From Chryseobacterium balustinum (GTDB lineage: Bacteria; Bacteroidota; Bacteroidia; Flavobacteriales; Weeksellaceae), in contig NZ_FUZE01000010.1 in assembly GCF_900168205.1 (NCBI RefSeq), positions 62,001 through 126,000 of the forward strand: DNA of 64,000 bases. Reading direction: 5' to 3'. A program made the position numbers and the translations under genes. Below are positions 44,754-55,402 of this stretch, in pieces. How positions within the stretch are numbered: position 1 is the first letter of the stretch; every line of letters begins with the position of its first letter. Below the pieces are notes generated by a model that had not been told where the DNA came from, ran no database searches, and worked only from the letters and a program-made list of their open reading frames with translations.

Positions 44754-47700
44754 ATGAAAAAATTTCTACTCAGCTTAGTATTAATACTCAGCATGTTTAC
44801 ATCTCTGTTTGCACAGAGAGATACAGAACATTGGATCGCACCCTATTATGCTACCGCTGGAGGGTACACAAATAAATTATATTTGTCTACCGACAATGCA
44901 ACACCTTTTGCAGTCACTGTCTATAGCAATAATGCAGTTATAGGAACGGTAACAATTAGCAAAAACACCCCAATGACCTTCGACATTCCGGTCACTACAA
45001 TCTCAGCTAATCTTGCTGCGGATGCATTTAATGTTATTACTAAAGGAGTGTATCTACAAGGAAGTAAACCATTCTACTGTACGCTAAGAATGGGACAGTT
45101 CTCACATGGAGAAATTGTTACCAGTAAAGGTAAAGCAGGCCTTGGAAAGGAGTTTTACGTAGCTAATACTCCATCTCTTGCAACATTTAATAACTTTACA
45201 GCGGGAGTTTTAGCAACAGAAAACAATACAGTAGTTACAGTAACCTGGAATGGTAGCGTCACATTTTTTGGAGCACCTACAAACCCAGCACCAACAAACA
45301 CCCATACTTTCACTTTAAATAAAGGGCAATCTTTTATTTTTGCAGGAAATACCTCAGGAACAGCACCTTTTATGGGAGCTAAAATTGTTTCAGATAAACC
45401 GATTACATTAACCAACGGAAACGTTAACGGAAATTTCGGAGATACAGGAACTGCGGGCGGATCTGATGCCATTTTAGACCAATCTGTTCCCGTAGAAAGA
45501 CTAGGTAGTACTTTTGCAATGGTGAGAACTAAATCTACCACCTCAGATTTAGAAGGTGGAATTGTAATCGCTACAGAAAATAATACAGATATATTTTTAA
45601 ATGGTGTGGGAGCCGCAGTTGCCACTATCAATCAAGGGCAATGGTATAGAATTCCGGGAAGTGCTTATCAATTACAAGGAACTAATAACCATTACAATAT
45701 GTTGGTTACAACTTCCAAAAATGCATATTTATATCAGTTGGTTTCTGTAAACGATAATAGTGCAACTTGTGGGTTTAACTATATTCCCCCATTGAACTGT
45801 TTTTTACCTAGAAAAATCGATGAAATTGGAAAAATCAACGAAATGCCTGGTTATACCGGTACGATTAATCTAAAATTAAATATCTTAACAGAAGCAGGAG
45901 CTACAGTATTAGTAAACAATGTCCCTCCAACTCCAGCACAAGGGCCTTATCCTCTCACAGGAAATACAACATGGGTAACCTATGCTATTGAAGGAATACC
46001 AGACAATTTAACCATTACATCGACCAAAGCCGTTACGGCAGGTATTAACGGTGGATATGAAACAGCTGGATACGGTGGATATTTTGCAGGATTCTCTTCA
46101 ATTCCGGTAATTTCAAAACAGACGGGAGAATGTATTCCCGGAATTATTTTAGAAGTTGATGATGGTTATGACAGTTATCAATGGTTTTTGAACAACGTCG
46201 CAATTCCTGGAGCAACTGCTCACACAATAACTCCTGCGGTTGCCGGAAACTATACTGTTAAAGTAACGATGGGAACTTGTCCTCCAGTGACCACTCCAAT
46301 ATACAAAGTCTTTACTTGTTTGGGACAAACTACTCAAAATATTAATATTTGTGGTACAAAAGCAATTGTTCCTACATTTACAAGCTCAACTCAAATACCA
46401 GTACCAGGAACTGTGCAAATCGTTACACAGCCAGCCAATGGAACTGCAACACTTAATCCTGCTACAGGAGTAATTACTTATGTTCCAAACCCAGGATACT
46501 TAGGACCAGATAAGATTGTTTATAAATTCTGTGGTAATGCTACCGAATTTGTAGATTGTGAACAGATAACTTTAAACTTAAACGTAGTTCCTTTTGTACT
46601 TACAGACAGAACTATCTATGCTTGTCAATACGCAGGAAACGGATTTTTTGATTTAACTACCGCAAATGTTACTGACAATGTAGTACCAACAACAAAAAAA
46701 TTCTATACTACTTTAGCAAACTTAGAAGCTAATACAAATCAAATTACTAATCCAACAAATTATTTCTCAGGTTTAGGTTCAGTATATGTAAGGGTTTTAA
46801 CAGCTGAAGGATGTGTAGGAAATGCTAAAATTACTTTAGATTTCTTCCCTACTCCGGTAGTTAAAGAAGATACTTTAACAGAATGTTTCTTAGAAAACAA
46901 CGAAACCAAAGGTAGATTTAATCTAGTGAGTGCTAATGTAACCGCTGAATCACCAGTTACAAAAAAATTCTATCCTACATGGGTAGATGCAAGCAATGGA
47001 ACCAATGAAATTGTAGGGGTTGACACTTATATTTCTGGAAACGGATCAGTGTATGCAAGAGTTTTCAACTCACATGACTGCTATGCAATTGCTAAAATCA
47101 ATCTGAAAGTGACTCCTCCAAAAAGATCACCGATATTGGTAGATAAATACATCTGTATTGACGACAGAACTACTTTAGATGCAGGTCCAGGATATCAATC
47201 TTACCGTTGGAGCACTGGTGCAACTACTCAATCAATAGTAGGAGTAGCAGTAGGTGATTACTGGGTAATTCTTCAGGATTCGGGATGCTCTGTGAAGCAG
47301 TTTGTAAGTGTAAAAAAAGCACAAGATCCTGTCATTACTTCAATTGAAATTTCTAATAATACAGCAACAGTAATTGTAAGCGGAGGAGTAGCACCGTACC
47401 AGTTCTCTGTAGACGGAGTAACCACTTGGCAAGATTCTAATGTCTTCACCAATCTTACGAGAGGGCAACATACATTCTATGTAAAAGATGCTTTCAACTG
47501 TAATCCTATTTCAGTGGAAGTTACTGTTCCTAATTTAGTCAATGCAATTACGCCTAACGGAGACAACGTAAATGACTACATAGATTACAGAGAGTTAGCT
47601 TATAAGGATAATCTTAATTTCGTAATTTATGACAGATATGGTAACAAAATATTCACAGGGGATAAATCTAATAATTACCGATGGGACGGAACCCATTCTA

Positions 47701-47813
47701 ATAAAAAGATTGTTACCGGAACTTATTGGTACCACATCAGCTGGAATGAACCTAATGAAGCAAAAACTCCAATTAAATACACAGGTTGGATTTTAGTAAA
47801 AAATAGAGAATAA
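44754..47813 (+). CDS. Giant T9SS type B cargo protein, paralogue 2 of 4
   Basis: The 1019-residue protein has the same order as its neighbours: signal peptide (ILSMFTSLFAQ), DTEHWIAPYYA N-terminal domain with TFTLNKGQSFIFAG and NYIPPLNCFLPRKIDEIG, an Ig-like module (VNGNYTVKVTMGTCPPV type), TATLNPATGVITYVPN, two 85-residue modules, a YRWSTGATT module and the C-terminal T9SS type B domain ending in WILVKNRE. It is closest to paralogue 3; long stretches are near-identical. Function unknown. Confidence 0.85.
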   Translation: MKKFLLSLVLILSMFTSLFAQRDTEHWIAPYYATAGGYTNKLYLSTDNATPFAVTVYSNNAVIGTVTISKNTPMTFDIPVTTISANLAADAFNVITKGVYLQGSKPFYCTLRMGQFSHGEIVTSKGKAGLGKEFYVANTPSLATFNNFTAGVLATENNTVVTVTWNGSVTFFGAPTNPAPTNTHTFTLNKGQSFIFAGNTSGTAPFMGAKIVSDKPITLTNGNVNGNFGDTGTAGGSDAILDQSVPVERLGSTFAMVRTKSTTSDLEGGIVIATENNTDIFLNGVGAAVATINQGQWYRIPGSAYQLQGTNNHYNMLVTTSKNAYLYQLVSVNDNSATCGFNYIPPLNCFLPRKIDEIGKINEMPGYTGTINLKLNILTEAGATVLVNNVPPTPAQGPYPLTGNTTWVTYAIEGIPDNLTITSTKAVTAGINGGYETAGYGGYFAGFSSIPVISKQTGECIPGIILEVDDGYDSYQWFLNNVAIPGATAHTITPAVAGNYTVKVTMGTCPPVTTPIYKVFTCLGQTTQNINICGTKAIVPTFTSSTQIPVPGTVQIVTQPANGTATLNPATGVITYVPNPGYLGPDKIVYKFCGNATEFVDCEQITLNLNVVPFVLTDRTIYACQYAGNGFFDLTTANVTDNVVPTTKKFYTTLANLEANTNQITNPTNYFSGLGSVYVRVLTAEGCVGNAKITLDFFPTPVVKEDTLTECFLENNETKGRFNLVSANVTAESPVTKKFYPTWVDASNGTNEIVGVDTYISGNGSVYARVFNSHDCYAIAKINLKVTPPKRSPILVDKYICIDDRTTLDAGPGYQSYRWSTGATTQSIVGVAVGDYWVILQDSGCSVKQFVSVKKAQDPVITSIEISNNTATVIVSGGVAPYQFSVDGVTTWQDSNVFTNLTRGQHTFYVKDAFNCNPISVEVTVPNLVNAITPNGDNVNDYIDYRELAYKDNLNFVIYDRYGNKIFTGDKSNNYRWDGTHSNKKIVTGTYWYHISWNEPNEAKTPIKYTGWILVKNRE

Positions 47814-47831
47814 GAATCATTTTTTAATATC

Positions 47832-47863
47832 AAGCCACAACTTAACGGTTGTGGCTTTTTTTT
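47832..47863 (+). terminator. Terminator after the second giant gene
   Basis: AAGCCACAAC pairs exactly with GTTGTGGCTT, followed by T8. Confidence 0.85.
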
Positions 47864-47926
47864 ACCTATTTCCTAATTATTTTATATTTTTCATGTTTTT
47901 TTTACAGTCCTTTTAAATTATTCTAT

Positions 47927-47934
47927 TATTTTTG
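47927..47934 (+). promoter_or_regulatory. Putative -7 box of the third giant gene
   Basis: TATTTTTG, 21 nt before ATG 47956. Confidence 0.5.
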
Positions 47935-47955
47935 TAAAAATCCTAATTCTACATT

Positions 47956-50793
47956 ATGAGAAAACTTTTACTCACTTTTTTATTAATGCTCTTTAGCAGC
48001 AATATACTTTTTGCTCAGAGAGATACAGACCATTGGTTTGCTCCCTATTTTGACAGTCAAAACAGCACGCCATACACTCACACCCTTTATTTATCTACAG
48101 ATTCAGTCGCTCCTTTTGAAGTAAAAATCTTTAATAACAATACCCAGATAGGAGCAGTTACAATCAGTAAAAATAACCCACAATCATTTCCTCTACCACC
48201 ACAGTTTATTTGGACAGATAATAACAGTATGGCATCTACTCCAGTCAATATGGGAGTTTATACCAAAGGTACCAAGCCTTATTTTGCATCATTAAGAGCT
48301 GCTATGGGTGCACATGGTGAAATTATCACATCAAAAGGTAAAGCAGGAATAGGAACAAAATTTTATGCAGCGGCGGCTCCTATCACAACCACATCTAGCA
48401 CTCATAATTTCACAACCGGAATTATGGCAACCGAAGATGCTACGACAGTAACAGTTTCGGGATATGACGCAAATGTTCAGTTTGTAAATAATACAACCCC
48501 TCCACTTACATTAACGTTCAATTTAAATAAAGGACAGTCTTATATTTTAGCAGGACAAGCCGATGTTGTAGCTAATAGAGATGGTTTTATTGGATCAAAA
48601 ATTGTTGCCACAAAACCAATTTCTGTAACTAATGGAAATGCAAATGCAATGTATGCTACAGGACAAACAAGTAACGGCTCCGATCTTATTATGGATCAAT
48701 CTGTTCCAGTAGACCGTCTTGGAGACGAATTTGCAATGGTAAGAAGTTTATCTCCGATTCCTTCATTCAATACTGAAGGAGGTATCATTGTTGCAACCGA
48801 AAACAATACCGAAATTTACCTTAATGGAAATGGAACGCCAGTAGCAACGCTAGCTGAAGGAGACTATTATAGAATTCTAGAGAATAATTATGTACAGCAG
48901 GGTACAAGCGGGCACTACAACATGTATATAAAAGCAACTAAAAATATTTATTTATATCAATTAGTTGGAAGAACAGGTACAGAAACAGGAGGTTATAACT
49001 ATATCCCCCCATTGAACTGCTTTTTGCCAAGAAAAATCGATGAGATTGGTAAAGTACAAGAAATGCCTGGTTCATCAGGAGCAATTGTTTTAAAGCTTAA
49101 TATCCTTACCGAAGCAGGTGCTATTGTTACTTATTCCACTAATGGTGGTGCACCAATAACTCCTACTGCCGCACAAGGCCCATTCCCACTTACAGGAAAC
49201 ACCAACTGGGTAACGTATGCAATACAACCCATTACAGGAAACCTAACGATTACTTCTACAAAAGCAGTAACTGCAGGAATTAATGGAGGATATAATTCTG
49301 CAGGATATGGAGGATATTTTGCAGGTTTCTCTTCAATTCCGCTTATTGCAAGACAAACAGGAGAATGTATCCCTGGATTGATTTTAGAAGTAGATGACAG
49401 TTACGATACTTATCAGTGGTATAGAAACGATATTGCAATTCCTGGAGCCAATGGGAACACGTATACCCCACCTACCGCAGGAAATTACACCGTAAAAATT
49501 ACAGTAGGAACTTGTCTGCCGGCAATTACTCCTGTATTTAAAGTATTCACTTGTCTTGAGAAAACTGCTAAGACTAAAACCGTGTGTGAAGGATATCTAA
49601 ATATTGTTCCACAATTTACGACGTCTCCACAGCTATTTACACCAGGTAGCGTTCAAATTATTACACCACCAGCGAATGGTACTGCAATCATCAATCCTAC
49701 AACAGGAGTGATAGGATATACTCCAAACAATGGTTTTGTAGGAACAGATACAATTGTTTATAAATTCTGCGGAAACGATCCTGAATTTGTAGATTGTGAA
49801 GAAATTACCCTTACACTGACTGTAACAGAAAGCCCTGTGGTAAATGATGCTACATTAAGAACTTGTTTCTTAGAAGAAAATATCGCAACAGGATTGTTTA
49901 ATCTTACAAACGCTAACGTAACCGGTCAACTTGGAGTTACTAAAACATATTACCCTTCTTTAACTGATGCTAATAACCAAACGAATGAGATCTTGGTTCC
50001 TGATCATTATATTGCTCCAAATGGTGTAGTTTACATCAGAGTAACGAATGCAAACGGATGTTATCGTGTGGCAAAAGTAACCTTAGTGGTTTTAGCACCT
50101 GTAGAGTCAGCTATATTAGTTGATAAAATAATATGTATCGAAGACAAAACGGTATTAGATGCAGGACCAGGATTTGCATCATATCTATGGAGCACAGGAG
50201 CTACTACACAAACAATCTCAGATGTTGGAGTAGGAACTTACTGGGTAAAATTGAAAACAGGAGACTGTACGACAAAACAAGCGGTAAAAGTTTATGCTTC
50301 TGAACAGCCGGTTATTACAAACATTGAGGTTTCTAACACAAGTATTACGGTATATGTTACCGGAGGTGTTGGCCCTTACGAATATTCAATAAATAATATC
50401 AACTTTCAGTCTTCAAACGTATTTACAGATCTTCCTAGAGGTGATATTAAAGTTTACGTAAGAGACACATTCACTTGTGTACCGATTGAAGTAAGTATTA
50501 CAATTCCGAATATTGTGAATGTAATCACTCCAAACTCAGACGGAATAAATGATATTTTAGACTACTCTGCTCTTGCTAATAAACCAAATCTGGTATTGAA
50601 TATTTTTGACAGATATGGTAACAGAATTCATCAGGGCAATAAAGAGAATAACTATACTTGGGATGGCACGACCAACGATAAAAAGAAAGTTTCTACAGGA
50701 AACTATTGGTACAGCATCAGCTGGAATGAAAATAACAGAACCAAAACGCCAATTAAATTCTCAGGCTGGATCTTAGTGAAAAATAGAGAATAA
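47956..50793 (+). CDS. Giant T9SS type B cargo protein, paralogue 3 of 4
   Basis: The 945-residue protein is the shortest of the four; it has one 85-residue module fewer than paralogue 2. The layout is: signal peptide (MLFSSNILFAQ), N-terminal IgGFc-like region (DTDHWFAPYFD, ATEDATTVTVSGY, NYIPPLNCFLPRKIDEIG), the ITPPANGTAIINPTTGVIGY repeat, a YLWSTGATT module, and the T9SS type B end ITPNSDGINDILDY..WILVKNRE. The difference in module number among copies suggests gain or loss by recombination. Confidence 0.85.
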   Translation: MRKLLLTFLLMLFSSNILFAQRDTDHWFAPYFDSQNSTPYTHTLYLSTDSVAPFEVKIFNNNTQIGAVTISKNNPQSFPLPPQFIWTDNNSMASTPVNMGVYTKGTKPYFASLRAAMGAHGEIITSKGKAGIGTKFYAAAAPITTTSSTHNFTTGIMATEDATTVTVSGYDANVQFVNNTTPPLTLTFNLNKGQSYILAGQADVVANRDGFIGSKIVATKPISVTNGNANAMYATGQTSNGSDLIMDQSVPVDRLGDEFAMVRSLSPIPSFNTEGGIIVATENNTEIYLNGNGTPVATLAEGDYYRILENNYVQQGTSGHYNMYIKATKNIYLYQLVGRTGTETGGYNYIPPLNCFLPRKIDEIGKVQEMPGSSGAIVLKLNILTEAGAIVTYSTNGGAPITPTAAQGPFPLTGNTNWVTYAIQPITGNLTITSTKAVTAGINGGYNSAGYGGYFAGFSSIPLIARQTGECIPGLILEVDDSYDTYQWYRNDIAIPGANGNTYTPPTAGNYTVKITVGTCLPAITPVFKVFTCLEKTAKTKTVCEGYLNIVPQFTTSPQLFTPGSVQIITPPANGTAIINPTTGVIGYTPNNGFVGTDTIVYKFCGNDPEFVDCEEITLTLTVTESPVVNDATLRTCFLEENIATGLFNLTNANVTGQLGVTKTYYPSLTDANNQTNEILVPDHYIAPNGVVYIRVTNANGCYRVAKVTLVVLAPVESAILVDKIICIEDKTVLDAGPGFASYLWSTGATTQTISDVGVGTYWVKLKTGDCTTKQAVKVYASEQPVITNIEVSNTSITVYVTGGVGPYEYSINNINFQSSNVFTDLPRGDIKVYVRDTFTCVPIEVSITIPNIVNVITPNSDGINDILDYSALANKPNLVLNIFDRYGNRIHQGNKENNYTWDGTTNDKKKVSTGNYWYSISWNENNRTKTPIKFSGWILVKNRE

Positions 50794-50816
50794 CCAATTT
50801 TCAAATCAAATATTAT

Positions 50817-50845
50817 AAAAACCACGATATCAAATCGTGGTTTTT
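50817..50845 (+). terminator. Terminator after the third giant gene
   Basis: AAAAACCACGAT pairs exactly with ATCGTGGTTTTT around a 5-nt loop; the stem carries the T-run. Confidence 0.85.
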
Positions 50846-50879
50846 GTGTTTTTATAAAACTATTAACGTATTTTATTAT

Positions 50880-50887
50880 TAAATTTG
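50880..50887 (+). promoter_or_regulatory. Putative -7 box of the fourth giant gene
   Basis: TAAATTTG, 19 nt before ATG 50907. Confidence 0.5.
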
Positions 50888-50906
50888 TAGTAAAATCAAG
50901 TCCAAT

Positions 50907-53900
50907 ATGAAGAAAATTCTATCTTTTTTTCTTATTTTTTATATATTCTCTACTTCATTCGCTCAATTGGATAGGGAACACTGGTTTGCTCCTATGGTAG
51001 ATCGTACAGGAAACCCAAATCCTTATCAAAAACTTTATCTTTCTACCAACCGTACAACTCCATTTGTAGTTACTATATACAATAATAATGTTGTTATTGG
51101 AACCGTTACTATTAGCAAAAACAATCCGCAAAAATTTGATGTTCTTAGAGAATATATTATTACGACTCAGCAGACCGACCTTTTCACCCCTACTTCAAAA
51201 GGTTTATATCTAAAAGCCGACTTTCCTTTTTATGCCAATCTAAGATTTTCGGTTTTTAACCACGCAGAAATTATTACCTCAAAAGGTATTGCTTCCACCG
51301 GCACAACTTTTCATGTAGCTACCGCTCCCATTACAGTAAATAATGCCATTCTCAATTTTATGACAAGTGTTTTGGCAACTGAAGACAACACAACGGTCAC
51401 CATCTCCGGTTACAAAAATACCGTACAGTTTTCAAACGGAACCTCGGGAGCTACGAACCCTACTCTGACATTTACATTAAATAAAGGACAATCTTACATA
51501 ATTGATGGAATTGGAAATATTACCGGAAATTTTGACGGATTTATTGGTGCTAAAGTTGTAGCCACAAAACCTGTAAATATCACCAACGGAAACTTCAACG
51601 GACAATATGCAGGAAACAACCCTACAAGTTCTGATATTTTAATGGATCAGTCGATACCAGTAAGCCAGCTTGGGACTACTTTTGCCCTTGTAAAAGGTAA
51701 CGGAAATATCGGCAGCAATATGGAAGGAGCATTGGTAATTGCTACTCAAGACAATACTGCAGTGTATGTAAATAATGAATTGACACCCGTTGCCAACCTG
51801 AATACCGGACAGTATTTTGTAATTCCAGATACGAAATATCAACTTCAAGGAACCTCCCACTATAACCTGTATATTGTAACAAGCAAAAATGCTTACGTTT
51901 ATCAAATGCTCGCAGGAGCTGGTGCTACAGCAAATGAAGTGGCAACGGGTGGCTTTAATTTTATCCCTGCACTCAATTGCTATCTGCCAAAACAGATTGA
52001 CGAAATAGGATTTATTAATGAAAATTTGGTACACACCACTGCTAATCCTGCAGGAATTCTTATAATCCCAACAAAACTAAATCTTATTACCGAAAGAGGC
52101 GCTACCGTTTTTGTAAATGGAACCCCTCCTCCTCCAGGAACCGGCCCTTTCGATATGACAGGAACAACCAACTGGGTAACTTATGGTATTCCCAATACAA
52201 CAGGAACAATTACAGTAAATTCAACAAAAGCAATTACAGCAGGAATTACAGCAGGAAGTGATGCCGTAGGATATGGCGGTTTCTTTGCAGGATTCTCTAC
52301 ACAGCCAGTAATTTTAAAATCCGGCGGAGATTGTGTACCCGGGATTGTACTTACGGTAGACCCGATTATCTATGATTCTTATCAATGGTATGTTGGTGGA
52401 GTTCTTATTGTGGGAGCTACATCACCTACCTACACTCCTACCGGATCAGGAAATTATACATGTTCGGTAACGATGGGAACCTGTGCTCCATTGATTACAG
52501 CACCTTTCAAGGTTTTAAACTGTATGAAACAGTCGGCTGTCACTTATGATATCTGTGAGACAAAAGTTATCACACCTGTATTTACAACTTCTACACAAAC
52601 TCCAGTTGCCTCAACAGTTGCCATTACCACCGCTCCCACTTTAGGAACCGCAACCATTAATACAACTACAGGAGTTATCACCTATACCGTAACCAATCCT
52701 TCTATTACAGGAACAGATACCCTTGTTTACACCTTCTGCGGGAATAATCCTAACTTTCCGGATTGCGAAACGGTTACAGTAACCCTTAATATTCGTCCGG
52801 TAACCGTAAATAATGCAATATTAAACGCTTGTAATATTAATGGTAACGGAACTTTTAATCTTACTTCAGCAATTGTTACCACAAACACACCGGTAACCAT
52901 TACTTATTATCCATCTCTACTTGATGCACAAAACGAAAATTTAGCTGCATTAATAACTGTTCCCACTACCTATTCTGCTCCGAATGGAACTATCGTTTAT
53001 GCTGTTGTAAAAAATACTACAGGTTGTAAAAGTATTGCACAGATTACTTTAAATTTATTTCCTTTAGCGATAGTAATTCCTGCAAATATGGGAAATCAAT
53101 GTGATGAAAATATGGACGGAACTGTGAATATTGTGCTATCAGACATTACACAATTGATATTAAACAACCCTCTCTATTTTACCAATGTAAGATATTATGC
53201 ACTTTTAGCAGATGCTAATTTAGGAAATGCCGCTACGCTTCCTAATAACTGGAGCTACAACACCAATACTACGATTTACATTCGCGTAGATTCTCCCGAT
53301 GGATGTGCACCCGTGATTCAGCAGGTTAATTTTACCGTAGGTACAAAGCTTACTTTAATTAGAAATACGCTTACCACTACTTTTTGCGATGATGATTTAG
53401 ATGGAATAAAACCAATGGATTTATCATTTTTCTTAAATCAGTTTACCATAGACCCTTTGGTAGCGGTTAGCTATCATACAACTCTTGCAGATGCCCAAAA
53501 TGATGTTGCACCAATTAGTAGTGCTGTAACACTTACCGGATCTCATGTGTACTACATAAGATTTGAAAAAAGTGGCTTCTGTCCTGATGTAGCTACCTTA
53601 AGAATTACTCTTAAAACCCCTAAAAAATCTGACCTTTTATTAAATAAAGTAGTGTGCCCAAATACGACCACAACCTTAGACGCAGGCCCTGGTTTTGACG
53701 CCTATCTTTGGAGCACAGGAGATACAACGCCATCGATTTCTAATGTTCCTGCTGGTAACTATTGGGTTGAACTTACTTTTGATGGCTGCGTTTACAGACA
53801 ATTTGTAAATGTTTCTGCCTCTACATTACCTGTAATTACATTAATCGATATTAACGGATCTACCGTAACAATCACGGTGAGCGGTGGTACACCTGCATAT

Positions 53901-54326
53901 GAATATTCTTTAGACGGCTTTTTTTGGCAGCCGTCTAATGTATTTACTAATGTAAAAAGAGGAACTTACACAATCTATGTAAGAGATTCTCTGAATTGCG
54001 ATATTGTGAAAAAAGACTTTGTCATCATTAATTTAATTAATACGATAACACCCAATGGTGATGGCAGAAATGACGAAATAGATTATTCCGCATTAATGGG
54101 CAAAGACAATCTTGAATTTAGAATTTTTGACCGTTACGGAGCCGAGCTTTTCCGTGGAACGCCTGATAATAAATTTACATGGGACGGAAACATGAAAGGA
54201 AGACCAGTTTCTACGGCAACTTATTGGTACTTCATAAGCTGGACAGAACTTGGCAATGTAACGAGTGTAAAATATTCAAGCTGGCTATTGGTGAAACACA
54301 GAAACAACAGTCTTTGGGATAAATAA
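50907..54326 (+). CDS. Giant T9SS type B cargo protein, paralogue 4 of 4
   Basis: The 1139-residue protein has the shared layout: signal peptide (FLIFYIFSTSFAQ), LDREHWFAPMVD, TFTLNKGQSYIIDG, GFNFIPALNCYLPKQIDEIG, Ig-like and 85-residue modules, then YLWSTGDTT and the type B T9SS domain. Its middle (CDENMDGTVNIVL..) is like paralogue 1 rather than 2 and 3, so 1 and 4 form one subgroup and 2 and 3 another. The tail differs: the usual VKNRE is VKHRNNSLWDK, with six extra residues. Role unknown; surface or secreted. Confidence 0.85.
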   Translation: MKKILSFFLIFYIFSTSFAQLDREHWFAPMVDRTGNPNPYQKLYLSTNRTTPFVVTIYNNNVVIGTVTISKNNPQKFDVLREYIITTQQTDLFTPTSKGLYLKADFPFYANLRFSVFNHAEIITSKGIASTGTTFHVATAPITVNNAILNFMTSVLATEDNTTVTISGYKNTVQFSNGTSGATNPTLTFTLNKGQSYIIDGIGNITGNFDGFIGAKVVATKPVNITNGNFNGQYAGNNPTSSDILMDQSIPVSQLGTTFALVKGNGNIGSNMEGALVIATQDNTAVYVNNELTPVANLNTGQYFVIPDTKYQLQGTSHYNLYIVTSKNAYVYQMLAGAGATANEVATGGFNFIPALNCYLPKQIDEIGFINENLVHTTANPAGILIIPTKLNLITERGATVFVNGTPPPPGTGPFDMTGTTNWVTYGIPNTTGTITVNSTKAITAGITAGSDAVGYGGFFAGFSTQPVILKSGGDCVPGIVLTVDPIIYDSYQWYVGGVLIVGATSPTYTPTGSGNYTCSVTMGTCAPLITAPFKVLNCMKQSAVTYDICETKVITPVFTTSTQTPVASTVAITTAPTLGTATINTTTGVITYTVTNPSITGTDTLVYTFCGNNPNFPDCETVTVTLNIRPVTVNNAILNACNINGNGTFNLTSAIVTTNTPVTITYYPSLLDAQNENLAALITVPTTYSAPNGTIVYAVVKNTTGCKSIAQITLNLFPLAIVIPANMGNQCDENMDGTVNIVLSDITQLILNNPLYFTNVRYYALLADANLGNAATLPNNWSYNTNTTIYIRVDSPDGCAPVIQQVNFTVGTKLTLIRNTLTTTFCDDDLDGIKPMDLSFFLNQFTIDPLVAVSYHTTLADAQNDVAPISSAVTLTGSHVYYIRFEKSGFCPDVATLRITLKTPKKSDLLLNKVVCPNTTTTLDAGPGFDAYLWSTGDTTPSISNVPAGNYWVELTFDGCVYRQFVNVSASTLPVITLIDINGSTVTITVSGGTPAYEYSLDGFFWQPSNVFTNVKRGTYTIYVRDSLNCDIVKKDFVIINLINTITPNGDGRNDEIDYSALMGKDNLEFRIFDRYGAELFRGTPDNKFTWDGNMKGRPVSTATYWYFISWTELGNVTSVKYSSWLLVKHRNNSLWDK

Positions 54327-54445
54327 TTTAAATTTCAATCATAAAACTATTTTCTATAACATACATTAACAGTTTATTATAAAGTTTAATATAACTTTAA
54401 CCACACCCTGACAAATCTCACATAAAAACTGACCTAATTCTTATG

Positions 54446-54453
54446 TAATTTTG
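54446..54453 (+). promoter_or_regulatory. Putative -7 box of the 54462 gene
   Basis: TAATTTTG, 8 nt before ATG 54462, so the leader would be nearly absent. Confidence 0.4.
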
Positions 54454-54461
54454 CACGACAT

Positions 54462-55250
54462 ATGAAGAAACTTTTTTTAATTATATTACTGGTTTTTATA
54501 AGTAAGATGAATGCACAGAATTATTCTGGTGAAGTCTTTTTACGAGACAATTCCGTGCTTTACCTTAATCAGGTTTATGTCACCAATCTTACCACACTCA
54601 AAACAGTATTAACTACCTATAGCGGAGAATTCAATTTAAAAGCAGAGCCTGGAGATATTATTCGCTTTACATCTATCATTACCGAAAGAAAAGATGTAAA
54701 ACTAACGCCACAAATGTTGACCACTAAAAATTTAGTTGAATTAAAAGTGGCATATTACGATATTCAGGAAGTTATAATCAGCAGATTCCGACCTACTGGA
54801 AATTTGAGATATGATATGAACTCTATCCGCAAAGAAGATAAAGCACTTGCCTTAAAAAAAGTCATTGGTCTTCCCGAGCCTAAGGGCGATGGTACTTCCC
54901 CCGTTCTTCCTGTTGCAGGGCTGAGAGACGGTGGCCTTACCTTTAGTTTAGAAAGTATATTTGATATTCTTTCCGGTGATCGTAAGAAAAAGCAGCGACT
55001 GGTGGCTTATGAAAGAATGAATAACTCTGTAACCAATATCAAAAACTACTTGGGTACTGATTATTTTACAAGGCTTAAAATTCCTGAAAATCTTATCGAT
55101 AACTTTTTACAGTTTGTCTATACTTCCGAAAACATTGACGTATATGTACAAACAGGAAATTTTGAAGCTATAAAATTACCTATCGAAAAATATCTTCCAA
55201 TTTATCAAAGAAGATTAAAAAATTCTCATCTTCAAGATATTGTAAAATAA
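54462..55250 (+). CDS. Exported protein with a carboxypeptidase-like regulatory domain
   Basis: The 262-residue protein starts with a signal peptide (ILLVFISKMNAQ). Residues about 20-110 look like the CarboxypepD_reg-like beta-sandwich found at the start of many Bacteroidetes surface proteins (GEVFLRDNSVLYLNQVYVTN, TYSGEFNLKAEPGDIIRF). The rest (GLPEPKGDGTSP, DILSGDRKKKQRLVAYERM) I do not recognise. It follows the T9SS giants and could act with them, but a PorP/SprF-type partner, which type B cargo usually needs, is not seen. Confidence 0.7.
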   Translation: MKKLFLIILLVFISKMNAQNYSGEVFLRDNSVLYLNQVYVTNLTTLKTVLTTYSGEFNLKAEPGDIIRFTSIITERKDVKLTPQMLTTKNLVELKVAYYDIQEVIISRFRPTGNLRYDMNSIRKEDKALALKKVIGLPEPKGDGTSPVLPVAGLRDGGLTFSLESIFDILSGDRKKKQRLVAYERMNNSVTNIKNYLGTDYFTRLKIPENLIDNFLQFVYTSENIDVYVQTGNFEAIKLPIEKYLPIYQRRLKNSHLQDIVK

Positions 55251-55402
55251 TATTGCAAAGAGTTTTCCAGTTAAAAAAAATCATAATACTTTAACCGGTA
55301 GTGCTTTTTTAAAATTTGTTTAATTTTAATAAAACCATAATTTAAAGCGAGTTTAAACAATTTAAAATTGATCCATACCGCATAACTAAAATTTATTATT
55401 CA

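Noticed and set aside
45155..45631. Minus-strand frame of 158 codons inside the second giant gene
   Set aside because: It is a shadow of repetitive coding DNA; the sense frame has clear domains.
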